A stretch of DNA of 64,000 nt, from contig CADFJN010000001.1 of the NCBI GenBank assembly GCA_902834555.1, positions 124,001-188,000 on the forward strand, given 5' to 3'. The first letter of the stretch is position 1. Every line of letters begins with the position of its first letter. The DNA is from Atopobiaceae bacterium (lineage in GTDB: Bacteria > Actinomycetota > Coriobacteriia > Coriobacteriales > Atopobiaceae). A program made the position numbers and the translations under genes. Below the pieces are notes generated by a model. It saw nothing but the letters and a program-made list of their open reading frames with translations, was not told where the DNA came from and ran no database searches. This document shows positions 1 to 11,325 of the stretch, piece after piece.

Positions 1-960
1 GTAATCGCTTACGGCGCCGTGACCTTGGGCGAGGGCGTGCAGGACATGGTGAACGTCCTCGCGCTCCACGACGGCTTGGGCGCGCTGGGGCTCACGGAGG
101 GTGGCTACTCCACCTCTGCAGCGGCGGCAATCTACACGATGGCGTCCTACCTGGTCTTCATCGGCATCTGGATTGTGTTTCTCATCTATCTGCGTGTGAG
201 CAAGCGCGAGAGGCCGATCCTGGGGACCATCACCCGGCGGACTGCGGGCAACACGCCCGCCATGCTGAGCCTGGGGCTGCTCTTGGGGTTCGTGCTCAAC
301 AGTGCGTGTGCGCTGGTCGCGATGCTCGAGGGGAGCTTTTCTCTCTCGTTTGTTGGCGTGAACGCGGCGGGGATCATCGCGGTGTTTCTTGCCGTCTTTG
401 TCCAGTCATCCGCGGAGGAGCTCGTCTGCCGTTGCTACCTCTACCAGCGAACGCTCCAGATAACGGGAAGCTACGCGGTGGCGATTGCGCTGAGCGCGGC
501 GTTCTTTGCCCTGCTGCACCTGGCAAACAGCGACGTGACGGTGCTTGCCCTTGTCAACCTGGCGTTAATTGGAATTCTGTTTGGCCTTCTTGTGCGGAAG
601 CTTGATAGTCCGTGGGCGGCGTTTGGCCTGCACGCGAGCTGGAACTTCACGCAGACCGTGTTGCTGGGGCTGCCCAACAGTGGCGGTACCACGCCCTGTG
701 TGGTCTTTGGTGTGATGCCGGGGACCACGCCCATGGCGGGCTTTGCGTACGATCCCGGCTTTGGAATCGAGGGGTCCGCAATGGCGACGGTTGTGCTGCT
801 TGCCGGCTGCGCGCTGGTGTGGTGGATTGGCGGACGATGGAACGTCACGCCCACGGACATCTGGGCCGGCGAGGGGGCTTCGAATTCCGGTGGTGCCTCA
901 GCCGTTGGCGGTGCCGTCCCGACCGGTGCCTCAGCCGCGGAGAATAGCTCCATTTCTTAA
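1..960 (+). CDS. CPBP family intramembrane metalloprotease (5' end outside window)
   Basis: The frame is open from base 1, so the true start lies upstream; 319 residues are visible, with an internal GTG at 19. The protein is mostly hydrophobic helices. It carries the hallmarks of the CPBP (CAAX protease / bacteriocin-processing) family: a Glu-Glu-x-x-x-Arg motif (EELVCR), then a His in FALLHLAN, then the HASWN motif, in the right order within membrane segments. Such proteins cleave substrates in the membrane; the substrate here is unknown. The last codons and the stop lie inside the left arm of an inverted-repeat element (938-1020), so the C-terminal tail is probably encoded by that element. 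Confidence 0.85.
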   Translation, partial: VIAYGAVTLGEGVQDMVNVLALHDGLGALGLTEGGYSTSAAAAIYTMASYLVFIGIWIVFLIYLRVSKRERPILGTITRRTAGNTPAMLSLGLLLGFVLNSACALVAMLEGSFSLSFVGVNAAGIIAVFLAVFVQSSAEELVCRCYLYQRTLQITGSYAVAIALSAAFFALLHLANSDVTVLALVNLALIGILFGLLVRKLDSPWAAFGLHASWNFTQTVLLGLPNSGGTTPCVVFGVMPGTTPMAGFAYDPGFGIEGSAMATVVLLAGCALVWWIGGRWNVTPTDIWAGEGASNSGGASAVGGAVPTGASAAENSSIS

Positions 961-1020
961 TCGCGGCCACGGCGACCTGGGCAAACGCGCCAGGCGTTTA
1001 AGAAAAAGAGATAAACTCCG
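938..1020. repeat. Inverted-repeat element, CCCAG-core superfamily, subgroup B (copy 1)
   Basis: The arms start GCGGAGAATAGCTCC and end with its near complement at AAACTCCG; 18 of 24 arm positions pair. The centre contains ACCTGGGCAAA, which read on the minus strand is TTTGCCCAGGT. A second copy is at 33628-33712. The stop codon of the upstream protease gene lies in the left arm. Confidence 0.75.
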
Positions 1021-1114
1021 ACGCCGCCGCGCGCCCCTCGGGGTGACGCCTGCCCCAGACGGGCCCGCGTCCCCGGGCAGGCCGCGGCCCTCCCGCACGG
1101 GCGCCCTTCCCCGC

Positions 1115-1203
1115 AAAAGTGAACACGAAAACGACCTGCCATGAAGTGTCCTCTGGGATAACGTTGCTGTGTGACCCTTCGGATTGATTTCGTGTTCACT
1201 TTT
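1115..1203 (-). repeat. Inverted-repeat element, CCCAG-core superfamily, subgroup A (copy 1)
   Basis: An 89 bp element bounded by AAAAGTGAACACG and its exact complement CGTGTTCACTTTT. Comparison of its interior with the other copies shows it is in the reverse orientation; the core on the minus strand reads ATCCCAG. Four more copies are in the window. From here to the clpB start I see no gene, only an AT-rich stretch around 1340-1425 that probably holds the clpB promoter. Confidence 0.8.
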
Positions 1204-1465
1204 GAGGGGGGCTGGCGAGAGACGCCCGGTGCTGGACGGCAAGAGGTGGCTGGGCCGAGAACCGAGAAGCTTCGGGTGCCGAGAAGCGCCACCGGGCGGC
1301 ACGCCGGCCCTTCTCGCCAGCAAACCCTGCGTGCCATCACATACGAAAATCTGCTACAAGAACACTTAGATTATGAATATATCGCCCCTCAAGCGGGAAT
1401 ACTCAACAACGATAAACAGAATTCCGCCGCCCCTCAGGCCGTGCGGACCATAGGGAGTGATGCAT

Positions 1466-4171
<2,706 letters not shown>

Positions 4172-4218
4172 GGCGAGAAGGATGCTGCCAAACGGTGGTG
4201 CCAGTCGCGGTGTTAATG

Positions 4219-4250
4219 CGGCCCCGGAGCTTGTGCTCCGGGGCCGTTTT
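4219..4250 (+). terminator. Rho-independent terminator after clpB
   Basis: A perfect 12 bp GC stem (CGGCCCCGGAGC, loop TTGT) is followed by TTTT, 48 bases after the clpB stop. Confidence 0.85.
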
Positions 4251-4368
4251 GCGTGTTCCGCGGCACCGTGAGCGTGGTCTCCGCAACGTGATTTCCCCTG
4301 TTGGGGCACAATGGTGAGCAGTTGGGGGAGCGGCTCAGCAGACACCGTTGGTCCGGGGAGGTTGCGAC

Positions 4369-6015
4369 ATGGATGATCCAGAGCTCGATAGGGACGTCGC
4401 ACAGGCGGAGCAGCCCGATCCGGACGCCACGCAGCTTGTGGACCCGGATGCCACGAGGCTCACGGAGGTGGAGCCCGCGACCGTCGCCGACCCGGATGCC
4501 ACGCAGCCTACGGACCCCGATGCCACACGACTGGCCGAGCCTCCCTCGCCCAAGGATGCCGATGACGTCGCAAGCGATGAGATGCCCACCATCGTGGTTC
4601 CCCATGCCGTCTCGGCCGGCCAGGAGGGCCCCGACGGCATCGACGCGATGGACGACCCTTATGCCCCCATCAACGACGCCGACTTCACACGCGTGACCCC
4701 CTACGCGCCCGTAGCCATAGACTCTCCGGTCACGGCCGACGGCAAGCATCACGGCCGCGTGAGGCCATGGGCCGTGGTCCTGGTGGTTGTCGCGCTTCTC
4801 GCCGCAGCGGCCTTCGTGGTGAAGTACACCTACGAGAACGAGTATTGGGGCGGCAAGACCGTTCCCGACGTGGTGGGCAAGACCGAGACCGAGGCGCGCT
4901 CGACCCTCTCGCCGCTCGGTTTTAGCATCACCGTTGACCAGGTTCTCTCAGACGACAACGTGGGCAAGGTCATCTCGATGGACCCCGCAGCCGGTACTCG
5001 TACGGGCGACGACCTCTCGGTGACCATCACTGTGGCCGTTGCGCGCACAATCCCCTCGGTTGTGGGCCTGAGCCAATCGGATGCAAAGACGGCCCTGCTC
5101 AACGAGGGCGCCAAGAACATCACCATCGCGTACAAGAACTCCAGCGAGGCTGAGGGAACTGTGCTTGCGGTGAGCCCGGACGAAGGCGAGGCGTTTGTCT
5201 CCACAGACCAAATCACGCTTACGGTGGCACAGCCCTTCAAGGTGCCGGACGTTGTGGGCCTCTCGCTTTCCGATGCAGAGCAGGCTCTCCAGGACGCAGG
5301 GCTTACGTATTCCGTCTCGTACAGTGACGAGAAGGGCAACGAGAACGTTGTGCTCTCCACCTCGCCCGAGGCGGGCGCCCAGGTGTCCGAGGGCTCCACG
5401 GTCACCCTGTACGTGCCGGCGCCCAAGCTGAGCGACGCCTACCACATCGCCGAGTACTTTGACATCAAGCCCGCCGACCTCGATGCGTACCTGGTCAAGC
5501 AGGGCTATTCCGTCTCGTCTACCGGCGTGTTCTCTAGTGGCGATGCGTACGCGGTCTACACCAACGGCACCGCGACCATCACCATCACGGATTCCCCGGA
5601 ATCTGCGGACGCTGCCGGGGCCGGGGCTGGTACCAGCGCGCTTGCCGGCGGCAAGCCCGTGGGCGGCGTGCGCCTCCAGGCGTCGGCGTCTTCGGTTGCG
5701 TCCGATGCGGCGGCCAGCCCGAGCGGCCTTACGGCCGTGATGGACGCCTGTGGCCTGAGCAACCTCGTCTCGTCCTGCACGGTCGATTCCGTGCAGACGT
5801 CGCGCAAAATAGACAAGACTGGGCTTTCGTTCATCTGTGGCTACGGTCAGCAGGGCGACTACGTGTGGAGCGTGCTTATCGGCAGTCTCAACGGTTCCGC
5901 GGCTAGCGCCATAGTGACAATAGCGCCCAAGAGCCACTACGACGGCCTTGACCTCAGTGAATATGGAAACGACCTGGCGAGCTACATCGCCATCACGAAC
6001 TACTACGGGAAGTGA
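4369..6015 (+). CDS. PASTA-domain single-pass membrane protein (no kinase domain)
   Basis: 548 residues. Residues 1-130 are acidic, hydrophilic and presumably cytoplasmic, with four copies of a DPDAT(Q/R) motif (about 17-54). A transmembrane helix follows (134-152), then three PASTA repeats of about 67 residues (163-364), each with the PDVVG/PSVVG start, and a C-terminal domain (365-548) I do not recognise. PASTA domains usually bind peptidoglycan fragments or lipid II on PknB-type Ser/Thr kinases; here the kinase is absent and a short Thr-rich cytoplasmic tail takes its place. GGGGAGG at 4355-4361 supports the ATG at 4369. A role in cell-wall sensing is inferred. Confidence 0.8.
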   Translation: MDDPELDRDVAQAEQPDPDATQLVDPDATRLTEVEPATVADPDATQPTDPDATRLAEPPSPKDADDVASDEMPTIVVPHAVSAGQEGPDGIDAMDDPYAPINDADFTRVTPYAPVAIDSPVTADGKHHGRVRPWAVVLVVVALLAAAAFVVKYTYENEYWGGKTVPDVVGKTETEARSTLSPLGFSITVDQVLSDDNVGKVISMDPAAGTRTGDDLSVTITVAVARTIPSVVGLSQSDAKTALLNEGAKNITIAYKNSSEAEGTVLAVSPDEGEAFVSTDQITLTVAQPFKVPDVVGLSLSDAEQALQDAGLTYSVSYSDEKGNENVVLSTSPEAGAQVSEGSTVTLYVPAPKLSDAYHIAEYFDIKPADLDAYLVKQGYSVSSTGVFSSGDAYAVYTNGTATITITDSPESADAAGAGAGTSALAGGKPVGGVRLQASASSVASDAAASPSGLTAVMDACGLSNLVSSCTVDSVQTSRKIDKTGLSFICGYGQQGDYVWSVLIGSLNGSAASAIVTIAPKSHYDGLDLSEYGNDLASYIAITNYYGK

Positions 6016-6020
6016 CGTGC

Positions 6021-6221
6021 ATGGACGAGAAGAACGCCGCGCCCAAGGACACAAAGCCGCATAAGAAGCCTGGGCCGGCGGCAAGGCGCGCGGCCGAGAA
6101 GATCGATCCAGTTGACCAGCCCTTCATTCGCGCCGAGAACGAGGACGACGACGGCTACGACCCCTACTCAGACCGCCAGCCCCACCCCGAGCCGCTCTTC
6201 GAGCGCGACCCGTGGGACTAG
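6021..6221 (+). CDS. Small charged hypothetical protein
   Basis: About 66 residues, very hydrophilic, with a basic N-terminal part (KPHKKPGPAARRAAEK) and an acidic, Asp/Tyr/Pro-rich C-terminal part ending RDPWD. It starts 5 bases after the PASTA gene's stop and is probably co-translated with it; a GTG at 6012 overlapping that stop is an alternative start. There is no signal peptide, membrane segment or known domain. Its codon use matches its neighbours, which supports it as a real gene. Function unknown. Confidence 0.6.
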   Translation: MDEKNAAPKDTKPHKKPGPAARRAAEKIDPVDQPFIRAENEDDDGYDPYSDRQPHPEPLFERDPWD

Positions 6222-6254
6222 CTGCGCGTTGCGCTGAGCGCGGGGGAGTACTGG

Positions 6255-6836
6255 CTAGCTCGTTGCGCCCCAGTTGACCTGCATGTACTGCCAGACAAAG
6301 AACACGATAACGGCGAGAATCACAATCACGGCGATAAGCGCAATCACCGAGCGGATGCGCATCTTGCGCTCGCGTGAGGCAAAGATATCGCGGCGACCTT
6401 TGGGAATCTCCAGGTACTGGCCGTAATGGAGGTCTCGGCGAAGCTGCGGCATCTCCGAGCGCGACTTGCGGTAGGAGCGCCCGGAGAGCACCGAACCCCT
6501 GTTAGCGTAGTCAGAGTCGTGCGTAAAGCCCTCGAATCCGTCGCTGCTTGCCTGGTTGTCGAAGTCGTTGATAGGGGCGACGGTCTTGTGCGGTGTGCGC
6601 GCACGCGTGTAGCGCTGCGGCCTTGGGGCGGCCTCGCGCACTTCGGGCGCAGGGGTTTCGTCAAAGCCTGCAGCGGGGGAGTTCTCGCCAGAATAGTCGG
6701 CCATGACCGTCTCATCGAGCGATGCCGGGCGCTGATTCTGCGCGTTGTCCGGCGTAGAGAAGTGCGATCCCTCGTGCGTCGCCTGCGGACGAGAAGAAAC
6801 GTTGCCTGGGTTGTCCAGGTCGTCGTAGTTGTTCAT
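6255..6836 (-). CDS. Hypothetical protein with a C-terminal membrane anchor
   Basis: 193 residues. The first 160 are polar and low-complexity (rich in Asn, Asp, Pro, Ser, Arg), with no recognisable domain. One strongly hydrophobic helix lies at about 162-183, only ten residues from the C-terminus, so the topology should be N-in with a short outside tail. It is convergent with the gene pair ending at 6221. A link to the neighbouring PASTA protein (both have long disordered cytoplasmic regions) is only a guess. Function unknown. Confidence 0.65.
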   Translation of the reverse strand: MNNYDDLDNPGNVSSRPQATHEGSHFSTPDNAQNQRPASLDETVMADYSGENSPAAGFDETPAPEVREAAPRPQRYTRARTPHKTVAPINDFDNQASSDGFEGFTHDSDYANRGSVLSGRSYRKSRSEMPQLRRDLHYGQYLEIPKGRRDIFASRERKMRIRSVIALIAVIVILAVIVFFVWQYMQVNWGATS

Positions 6837-6900
6837 GTGTTCGTGCCTCCGGTTGCGGTCTGCACGGCAATACCAACATCATAGAGCACGTAAGGTTTGC

Positions 6901-6933
6901 TCACCAACCGTGGTTCGCTCATTGTGTTGGTGA
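6901..6933. promoter_or_regulatory. Inverted repeat between divergent genes
   Basis: Perfect 8 bp arms TCACCAAC and GTTGGTGA, 17 bases apart, lie between the divergent start of the hypothetical gene (6836) and hsp20 (7077). It could be an operator for either gene. No CIRCE or HAIR heat-shock element was recognised. Confidence 0.35.
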
Positions 6934-7076
6934 CGTGCGCGGGAACAAAATCTAAGTCGTAGACACTAAGAAAATCTTTCTTTGTTCGTTTAATAAATCG
7001 AATGTCGGGAACATATATCAGCGAACACCAAGGGCACCGCAAAGAGGCGCCCGCACGTCTCAAGGAGTTGAGCATC

Positions 7077-7502
7077 ATGGCAAGCATGATTCCGTATGAC
7101 AGGTACGCAAGGGCACTCTCTAGCTGGCCGTTTGGTTCGTTCGATGACTTCTTCGCCCCACTGGCAGCCAGTGATGGCGACCTCGCCTTCAAGATGAACG
7201 TCGAGGACGCGGGCGACAAGTACGTGGTCACCGCCGAGCTCCCCGGCGTCAAGAAGGAGGACGTGGACGTCGAACTAAACGAGGGCAGGCTCTCTATTTC
7301 GGTGGACAAGAAGGAGTCCGACGAGGAGAAGGGCAAGAACTACCTCCACAAGGAGACCAGCGAGTGGAGTGCTACGCGTGGCGTGTATCTGAAGGATGCT
7401 GCGACCGTGGGCATCACGGGCAAGCTTGAGGGCGGCGTTCTTACCGTGAACGTCCCCAAGCAGTCCGAGAAGGCCAACGTCACCAAGGTCTCCATCGACT
7501 AG
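7077..7502 (+). CDS. Small heat-shock protein, Hsp20 / alpha-crystallin family
   Basis: 141 residues, the usual length of bacterial small heat-shock proteins, which are ATP-independent holdases that bind unfolding proteins in the cytosol. The alpha-crystallin domain spans about 40-135 and contains the signature AELPGVKKEDVDVELNEG and the near-C-terminal GVLTVNVPK motif. CAAGGAG at 7061-7067 supports the ATG at 7077; an ATG at 7086 is an alternative. It stands alone with its own terminator and a long AT-rich leader. Confidence 0.93.
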   Translation: MASMIPYDRYARALSSWPFGSFDDFFAPLAASDGDLAFKMNVEDAGDKYVVTAELPGVKKEDVDVELNEGRLSISVDKKESDEEKGKNYLHKETSEWSATRGVYLKDAATVGITGKLEGGVLTVNVPKQSEKANVTKVSID

Positions 7503-7533
7503 CTGCGTAGGCTTTGCCTCTTGTAGCGCAACG

Positions 7534-7561
7534 GCGCCTCGGTTTCGGCCGGGGCGCTTTT
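7534..7561 (+). terminator. Terminator after hsp20
   Basis: A stem GCGCC/T/CGG pairs with CCG/G/GGCGC (one G-T wobble, six-base loop) and is followed by TTTT, 32 bases after the hsp20 stop. Confidence 0.75.
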
Positions 7562-7604
7562 GTGTTGCGAGGCCCCGGTTCCGCTCCCTCCATTTTCCGC
7601 CCCC

Positions 7605-7687
7605 CATTCTTTAGCGGTTTCTGAGAAACAGGCGCTGCATTTGCCCAGTTGGCAAGCGGCGCGATTCTCAGATTCCGATAAAGAAGG
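7605..7687 (+). repeat. Inverted-repeat element, CCCAG-core superfamily, subgroup C
   Basis: An 83 bp element with 23 bp arms that pair at 19 positions; the inner arm ends are CTGAGAA and TTCTCAG. The centre reads GCATTTGCCCAGTTGGC, the best version of the core shared with subgroups A and B. It lies between the converging hsp20 and ABC permease genes. Confidence 0.65.
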
Positions 7688-7731
7688 GGACCAGAGGGGG
7701 ACGGAGCGACCAGAGGCGCCGGGGGAAGGGG

Positions 7732-10572
7732 TCAGATCGCGTCGGCGCGGAGGGCCTCCACGATGTTCAGCGCGTGGCTGCGGCGCAGCGCGTAGGCAAC
7801 GGAGAGCCCCAGCACCGCTACCACGCCCGCAACTGCCCCGGCCACGTAGCCCCAGGGCAGCTCGAACGAGAGGTTCACGCTGGAACTCAGCGCAGTCCAG
7901 AAGAGCCAGACCACGCCCACCGAGAAGACCAGGCCAAACCCCAGCCCGCGCAGAGCGTAACTCGCGCATTCGGCAACCAGCATGCGGCGGAACCCCTTGG
8001 GCCCCATCCCCACGCTCTGAAGCACGGCAAACTCGCGCGTGCGTAGGATGATGCTCGTGGAAAGCGTGTTGAACACGTTCGCCACGGCGATGAGCAGGCA
8101 CACCATCGAGAAGATCATCACAAGGAGCTTGAAGAGCCCAATAATGGCGTCGGTCGATTCCTTATCGGCCACGTTGTTGTTTACGTATGCCGTGGCGCTG
8201 CCGCTTATCGTCGCGTTGGCGGCCTCCTCAAGGGCGTTGCCCGTATCGAAGGGGTCGGCGCCCTCGTCAAGCGAGAAGGGCACCACGACGCTTGTCGCGG
8301 AGAAGAGATTGGGGTGCGCCTCGAGTGCCGAGCGCGGCATCACCATCGCGAGCGTCGAGGAAGACGTAAGGCCCGTGTCGGCAAGCTGCGCTGGCAGCGA
8401 GTCGAGCGTGCCCACAAAGGAGATGCTGCCAGAGTCCTCGGCTGCGTCCTCGAGGTTGGTCTGGCGCTGCGTCCCGCCCGTTCCGTTGCCCGTGCTCTCC
8501 CACGTCTGGACCAGGGCACCGCCGCCCGAGTCAAGGAGCAGGGTCGACTGCAGGTCGCGCAGCTCGTAGACCGTGGCGCTGGTGGGCGAGCCGAACGGGG
8601 CCACCGTTCTCACGCTGCTCGATTCCATCCACGCCAGTACGTTGAGAGCAAGTGCCGGCATGCTCGTGCCGTCCGCTGCCGTGGTGCTTTCGCCGGCTTT
8701 CTTGCAGAGTGCGGTCCAGGTGTCATCATCCACAAACGAGACGAGCATGGGGCCTGCGTACGAACCGTCTGCACCGGCGCTCTCGTTGTCGCCGTTGTAG
8801 TCTGCGAGATACGTGCGGCCTTCGGCCGAGATGCTGCCCGCGGGAAGGGTTGCCTCGAGGGCGCCGCTCACGATGGGCGTGCTGGGCGTGAGGCCATCTA
8901 CCTGGCCGGATATGCCCTGTACGTCTCGCACAAGGCCTAGGGTTGCCTTGGACACGGTGCCTTGGTCGGCCTCTTGGCTGTTGTAGACGGTAAGTGAGAT
9001 GTCGGAGCGGTTTGTGGCGCCAAGGTCGTTGCCAATGTCCATGGCTCGTCCCATGTAGAGCGAGATGGTCCCGGAGAGCACGATGAGCACGACCGAGAGA
9101 GCAAGCGACACCACGACGGTACGGCCACGCGAGCTGGAGCGCGAGAGATTCCTGCTCGCCAGGAGGCCGGGCAGTCCCGCGATGCGCTCGAGCAGCGGCT
9201 TTCTGGGCGCAATGCCGGTGGCCTGGGCCTTCTCGATTGCGTGCTCTGCCCGCTTGGAGAGCCGCACGTCCTGCTGCTGGCGAATGGCGTCGATTGCCGA
9301 GACCCTGCTCGCGCGCCACGCGGGTGCCCAGGCGCTGGCGAGAAGCACGAGGAAGGACGTCACCGCCATGCCCGCCACCACGGCGGGGCTTATCACCAGG
9401 GGTATCCCCTGCGCGGTCCCCGAGAGCGAGCTTCTCAGCAGTGCGTCAAACGCCCGCGCTGAGCTGCTGAGCATTGCTGCAACTCCGGCCAGTCCTGCCG
9501 CAAGCCCCACCGGTATGCCCACGAGGCCAATTGCCACGGCCTCCATGAGCACCGTTCTTCTCAGCTGGCGCTTTGACGCTCCCAGCGAGGAGAGCAGGCC
9601 AAACTGGCGCGTGCGCTCGGCAACCGAAATCGAGAAGGAGTTGCCGATCATTCCAATGGCGGCTACCACAATGACCCCGCCAACCACGGCGACCATCCCG
9701 CGCAACGACGTGGTGCTTTCGTCGCTGGCCATGCCCTGGAACGCGAGCAGGCGCCTATGGAGGTAGTAGTCCTCCTCGCCAAAGATGGGCGCCGCCCAGC
9801 CCTTGATGGCGTCACGCGTGGAGAGGTCGTTCGTGTCCGTCCACACGCGCGTGTAGATGGGGATTGAGAAGTCGTTGGGAGAGACGATCGCGGTGGTGCC
9901 CGCCTCCTCGAAGGCGGTGAAGTCGTTTCTCTCAAAGTGCTGCAGCACGTAGAAGCCCACCACGGTGTAGCTTCGCGTGGCAGCGGGCGCGCTGAGCTGG
10001 CCGTTCTCGTCGAGCGTGGCTCCCAGGGGCAGCGTGATGGTGGATCCCAGATCGATGGGGCCGTCGCTGGTGGCGCTGGCGCCCGAGCCGTCGTCCGTGA
10101 GCGTGACGCCAGAGAACGTGACGGGCAGCATGACCTCGCTTGCGGCCTCTGGCTCGCGGCCGGAGCGCACGGTGGGCATCACGGTGAGGCCGCGCGCTCG
10201 GCTCTCGCTGCCGCGGAGTACCTGAGGCGCGGTCTGGATGGCGAGCAGCGTGGTGCTCAGGTTGGCGTCGCTCGCATACGAGGCAAAGCCCGCCACCTGG
10301 GAATCCATGGCGGCGGTCACGTTTGTGTCCGTCGCCAGCCGGCCAAGGGCCGAGTCTGCCTCGGCCGGCTGGAGATCGTCGTAGACCTGCCAGGACCCCT
10401 CGGTCTCTATGGTGCGGCCGAGAAGTGCCGCGGCAATGCTCGTGGCGGTGGCCACCACGCCCGTGAGCAGGGCGGTCGAGAGGATCACGCCAACCACGGT
10501 GACCACGGTGCGCGTGCGGTTCTTGCGGAGCGACCGCAGGGTGTAGCTCGTGAAGACCCCCACGTGGCTCAC
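7732..10572 (-). CDS. FtsX-type ABC transporter permease (exporter)
   Basis: 946 residues with the layout of large FtsX/MacB-type permeases: one helix near the N-terminus (about 20-45), a long extracellular domain, three helices (about 295-420), another helix near 490-515, a second extracellular domain, and three final helices (about 820-930). These proteins pair with a LolD/MacB-type ATPase to export or detach peptides or lipoproteins from the membrane. The first GTG (10572) overlaps the ATPase stop by four bases (GTGA). A GTG at 10563 is better spaced from AGGGGG and may be the real start. Last gene of the minus-strand cluster. Confidence 0.88.
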   Translation of the reverse strand: MSHVGVFTSYTLRSLRKNRTRTVVTVVGVILSTALLTGVVATATSIAAALLGRTIETEGSWQVYDDLQPAEADSALGRLATDTNVTAAMDSQVAGFASYASDANLSTTLLAIQTAPQVLRGSESRARGLTVMPTVRSGREPEAASEVMLPVTFSGVTLTDDGSGASATSDGPIDLGSTITLPLGATLDENGQLSAPAATRSYTVVGFYVLQHFERNDFTAFEEAGTTAIVSPNDFSIPIYTRVWTDTNDLSTRDAIKGWAAPIFGEEDYYLHRRLLAFQGMASDESTTSLRGMVAVVGGVIVVAAIGMIGNSFSISVAERTRQFGLLSSLGASKRQLRRTVLMEAVAIGLVGIPVGLAAGLAGVAAMLSSSARAFDALLRSSLSGTAQGIPLVISPAVVAGMAVTSFLVLLASAWAPAWRASRVSAIDAIRQQQDVRLSKRAEHAIEKAQATGIAPRKPLLERIAGLPGLLASRNLSRSSSRGRTVVVSLALSVVLIVLSGTISLYMGRAMDIGNDLGATNRSDISLTVYNSQEADQGTVSKATLGLVRDVQGISGQVDGLTPSTPIVSGALEATLPAGSISAEGRTYLADYNGDNESAGADGSYAGPMLVSFVDDDTWTALCKKAGESTTAADGTSMPALALNVLAWMESSSVRTVAPFGSPTSATVYELRDLQSTLLLDSGGGALVQTWESTGNGTGGTQRQTNLEDAAEDSGSISFVGTLDSLPAQLADTGLTSSSTLAMVMPRSALEAHPNLFSATSVVVPFSLDEGADPFDTGNALEEAANATISGSATAYVNNNVADKESTDAIIGLFKLLVMIFSMVCLLIAVANVFNTLSTSIILRTREFAVLQSVGMGPKGFRRMLVAECASYALRGLGFGLVFSVGVVWLFWTALSSSVNLSFELPWGYVAGAVAGVVAVLGLSVAYALRRSHALNIVEALRADAI

Positions 10573-11249
10573 CCCCTGCGCTCGTCGGAGACCACGCGCC
10601 CATCCTCGATGGCGATCACGCGCGGTGCCATGAGGGCCACGTCCTCGTCGTGCGTGATCACCACGAGGGTCTGCCGCAGGTCGCGGTTGGACGAGCGCAA
10701 AAGCCGCATGATCTCGACCGAGTTCTTGGAGTCCAGGTTGCCGGTTGGCTCGTCCGCAAGCACGATGGCCGGCGAGTTCATGAGCGCCCGGCCAATGGCC
10801 ACACGCTGCTGCTGGCCGCCCGAGAGCTGGTTGGGCAGGTGGTGCTCAAAGCCCTTGAGGCCAAGGGACGAGACGAGTGCGTGCAGGCGCTGCTCGTTCA
10901 CCTTGCGGCCGTCCATGCGCACCGGAAGCGTGATGTTCTCCTCAACATCCAGCACGGGGATGAGGTTGTAGAACTGGTACACCAGCCCCACCTCGCGGCG
11001 GCGAAAGACAGCGAGCTGCTCGTCCGTTCGCTTGTAGACGTCCTCGCCGTTCATGCGCACCGTGCCGGAGGTGGGCCGGTCCACGCCGCCCATGAGGTGC
11101 ATGAGCGTGGACTTGCCCGAGCCGGACGAGCCCACGATGGCCACGAACTCGCCCGCCTCGATGGTCAGGCTCACGTCGTCGAGTGCCCGCACGGCGGCGG
11201 GCCCCGTCCCGTAGACCTTTGTGAGGTGCTCGATGCTCAAGATATCCAT
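10569..11249 (-). CDS. ABC transporter ATP-binding protein (LolD/MacB type)
   Basis: 226 residues, a complete nucleotide-binding domain: Walker A GSSGSGKST, Q-loop, signature LSGGQQQR, Walker B IVLADEPTGNLDS, and the H-loop ITHDED. Size and signature match ATPases that energise FtsX-type permeases from the cytoplasmic side. It is directly upstream of and overlaps the permease gene, and sits downstream of a two-component pair, which is the arrangement of Bce-type antimicrobial-peptide resistance modules. Confidence 0.95.
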   Translation of the reverse strand: MDILSIEHLTKVYGTGPAAVRALDDVSLTIEAGEFVAIVGSSGSGKSTLMHLMGGVDRPTSGTVRMNGEDVYKRTDEQLAVFRRREVGLVYQFYNLIPVLDVEENITLPVRMDGRKVNEQRLHALVSSLGLKGFEHHLPNQLSGGQQQRVAIGRALMNSPAIVLADEPTGNLDSKNSVEIMRLLRSSNRDLRQTLVVITHDEDVALMAPRVIAIEDGRVVSDERRG

Positions 11250-11325
11250 GGCACTCCCCTCGATTGCCTGTGGTTGTGCCTCAATGGTGAGCCTGGGCCA
11301 CCACGCGGCCGTGACGGGCGCGTGA

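Noticed and set aside
1380..1425. A possible HAIR (HspR) heat-shock box upstream of clpB (CTCAAG and ACTCAA)
   Set aside because: The two words are in direct, not inverted, orientation, so they do not form the known CTTGAGT-N7-ACTCAAG palindrome.
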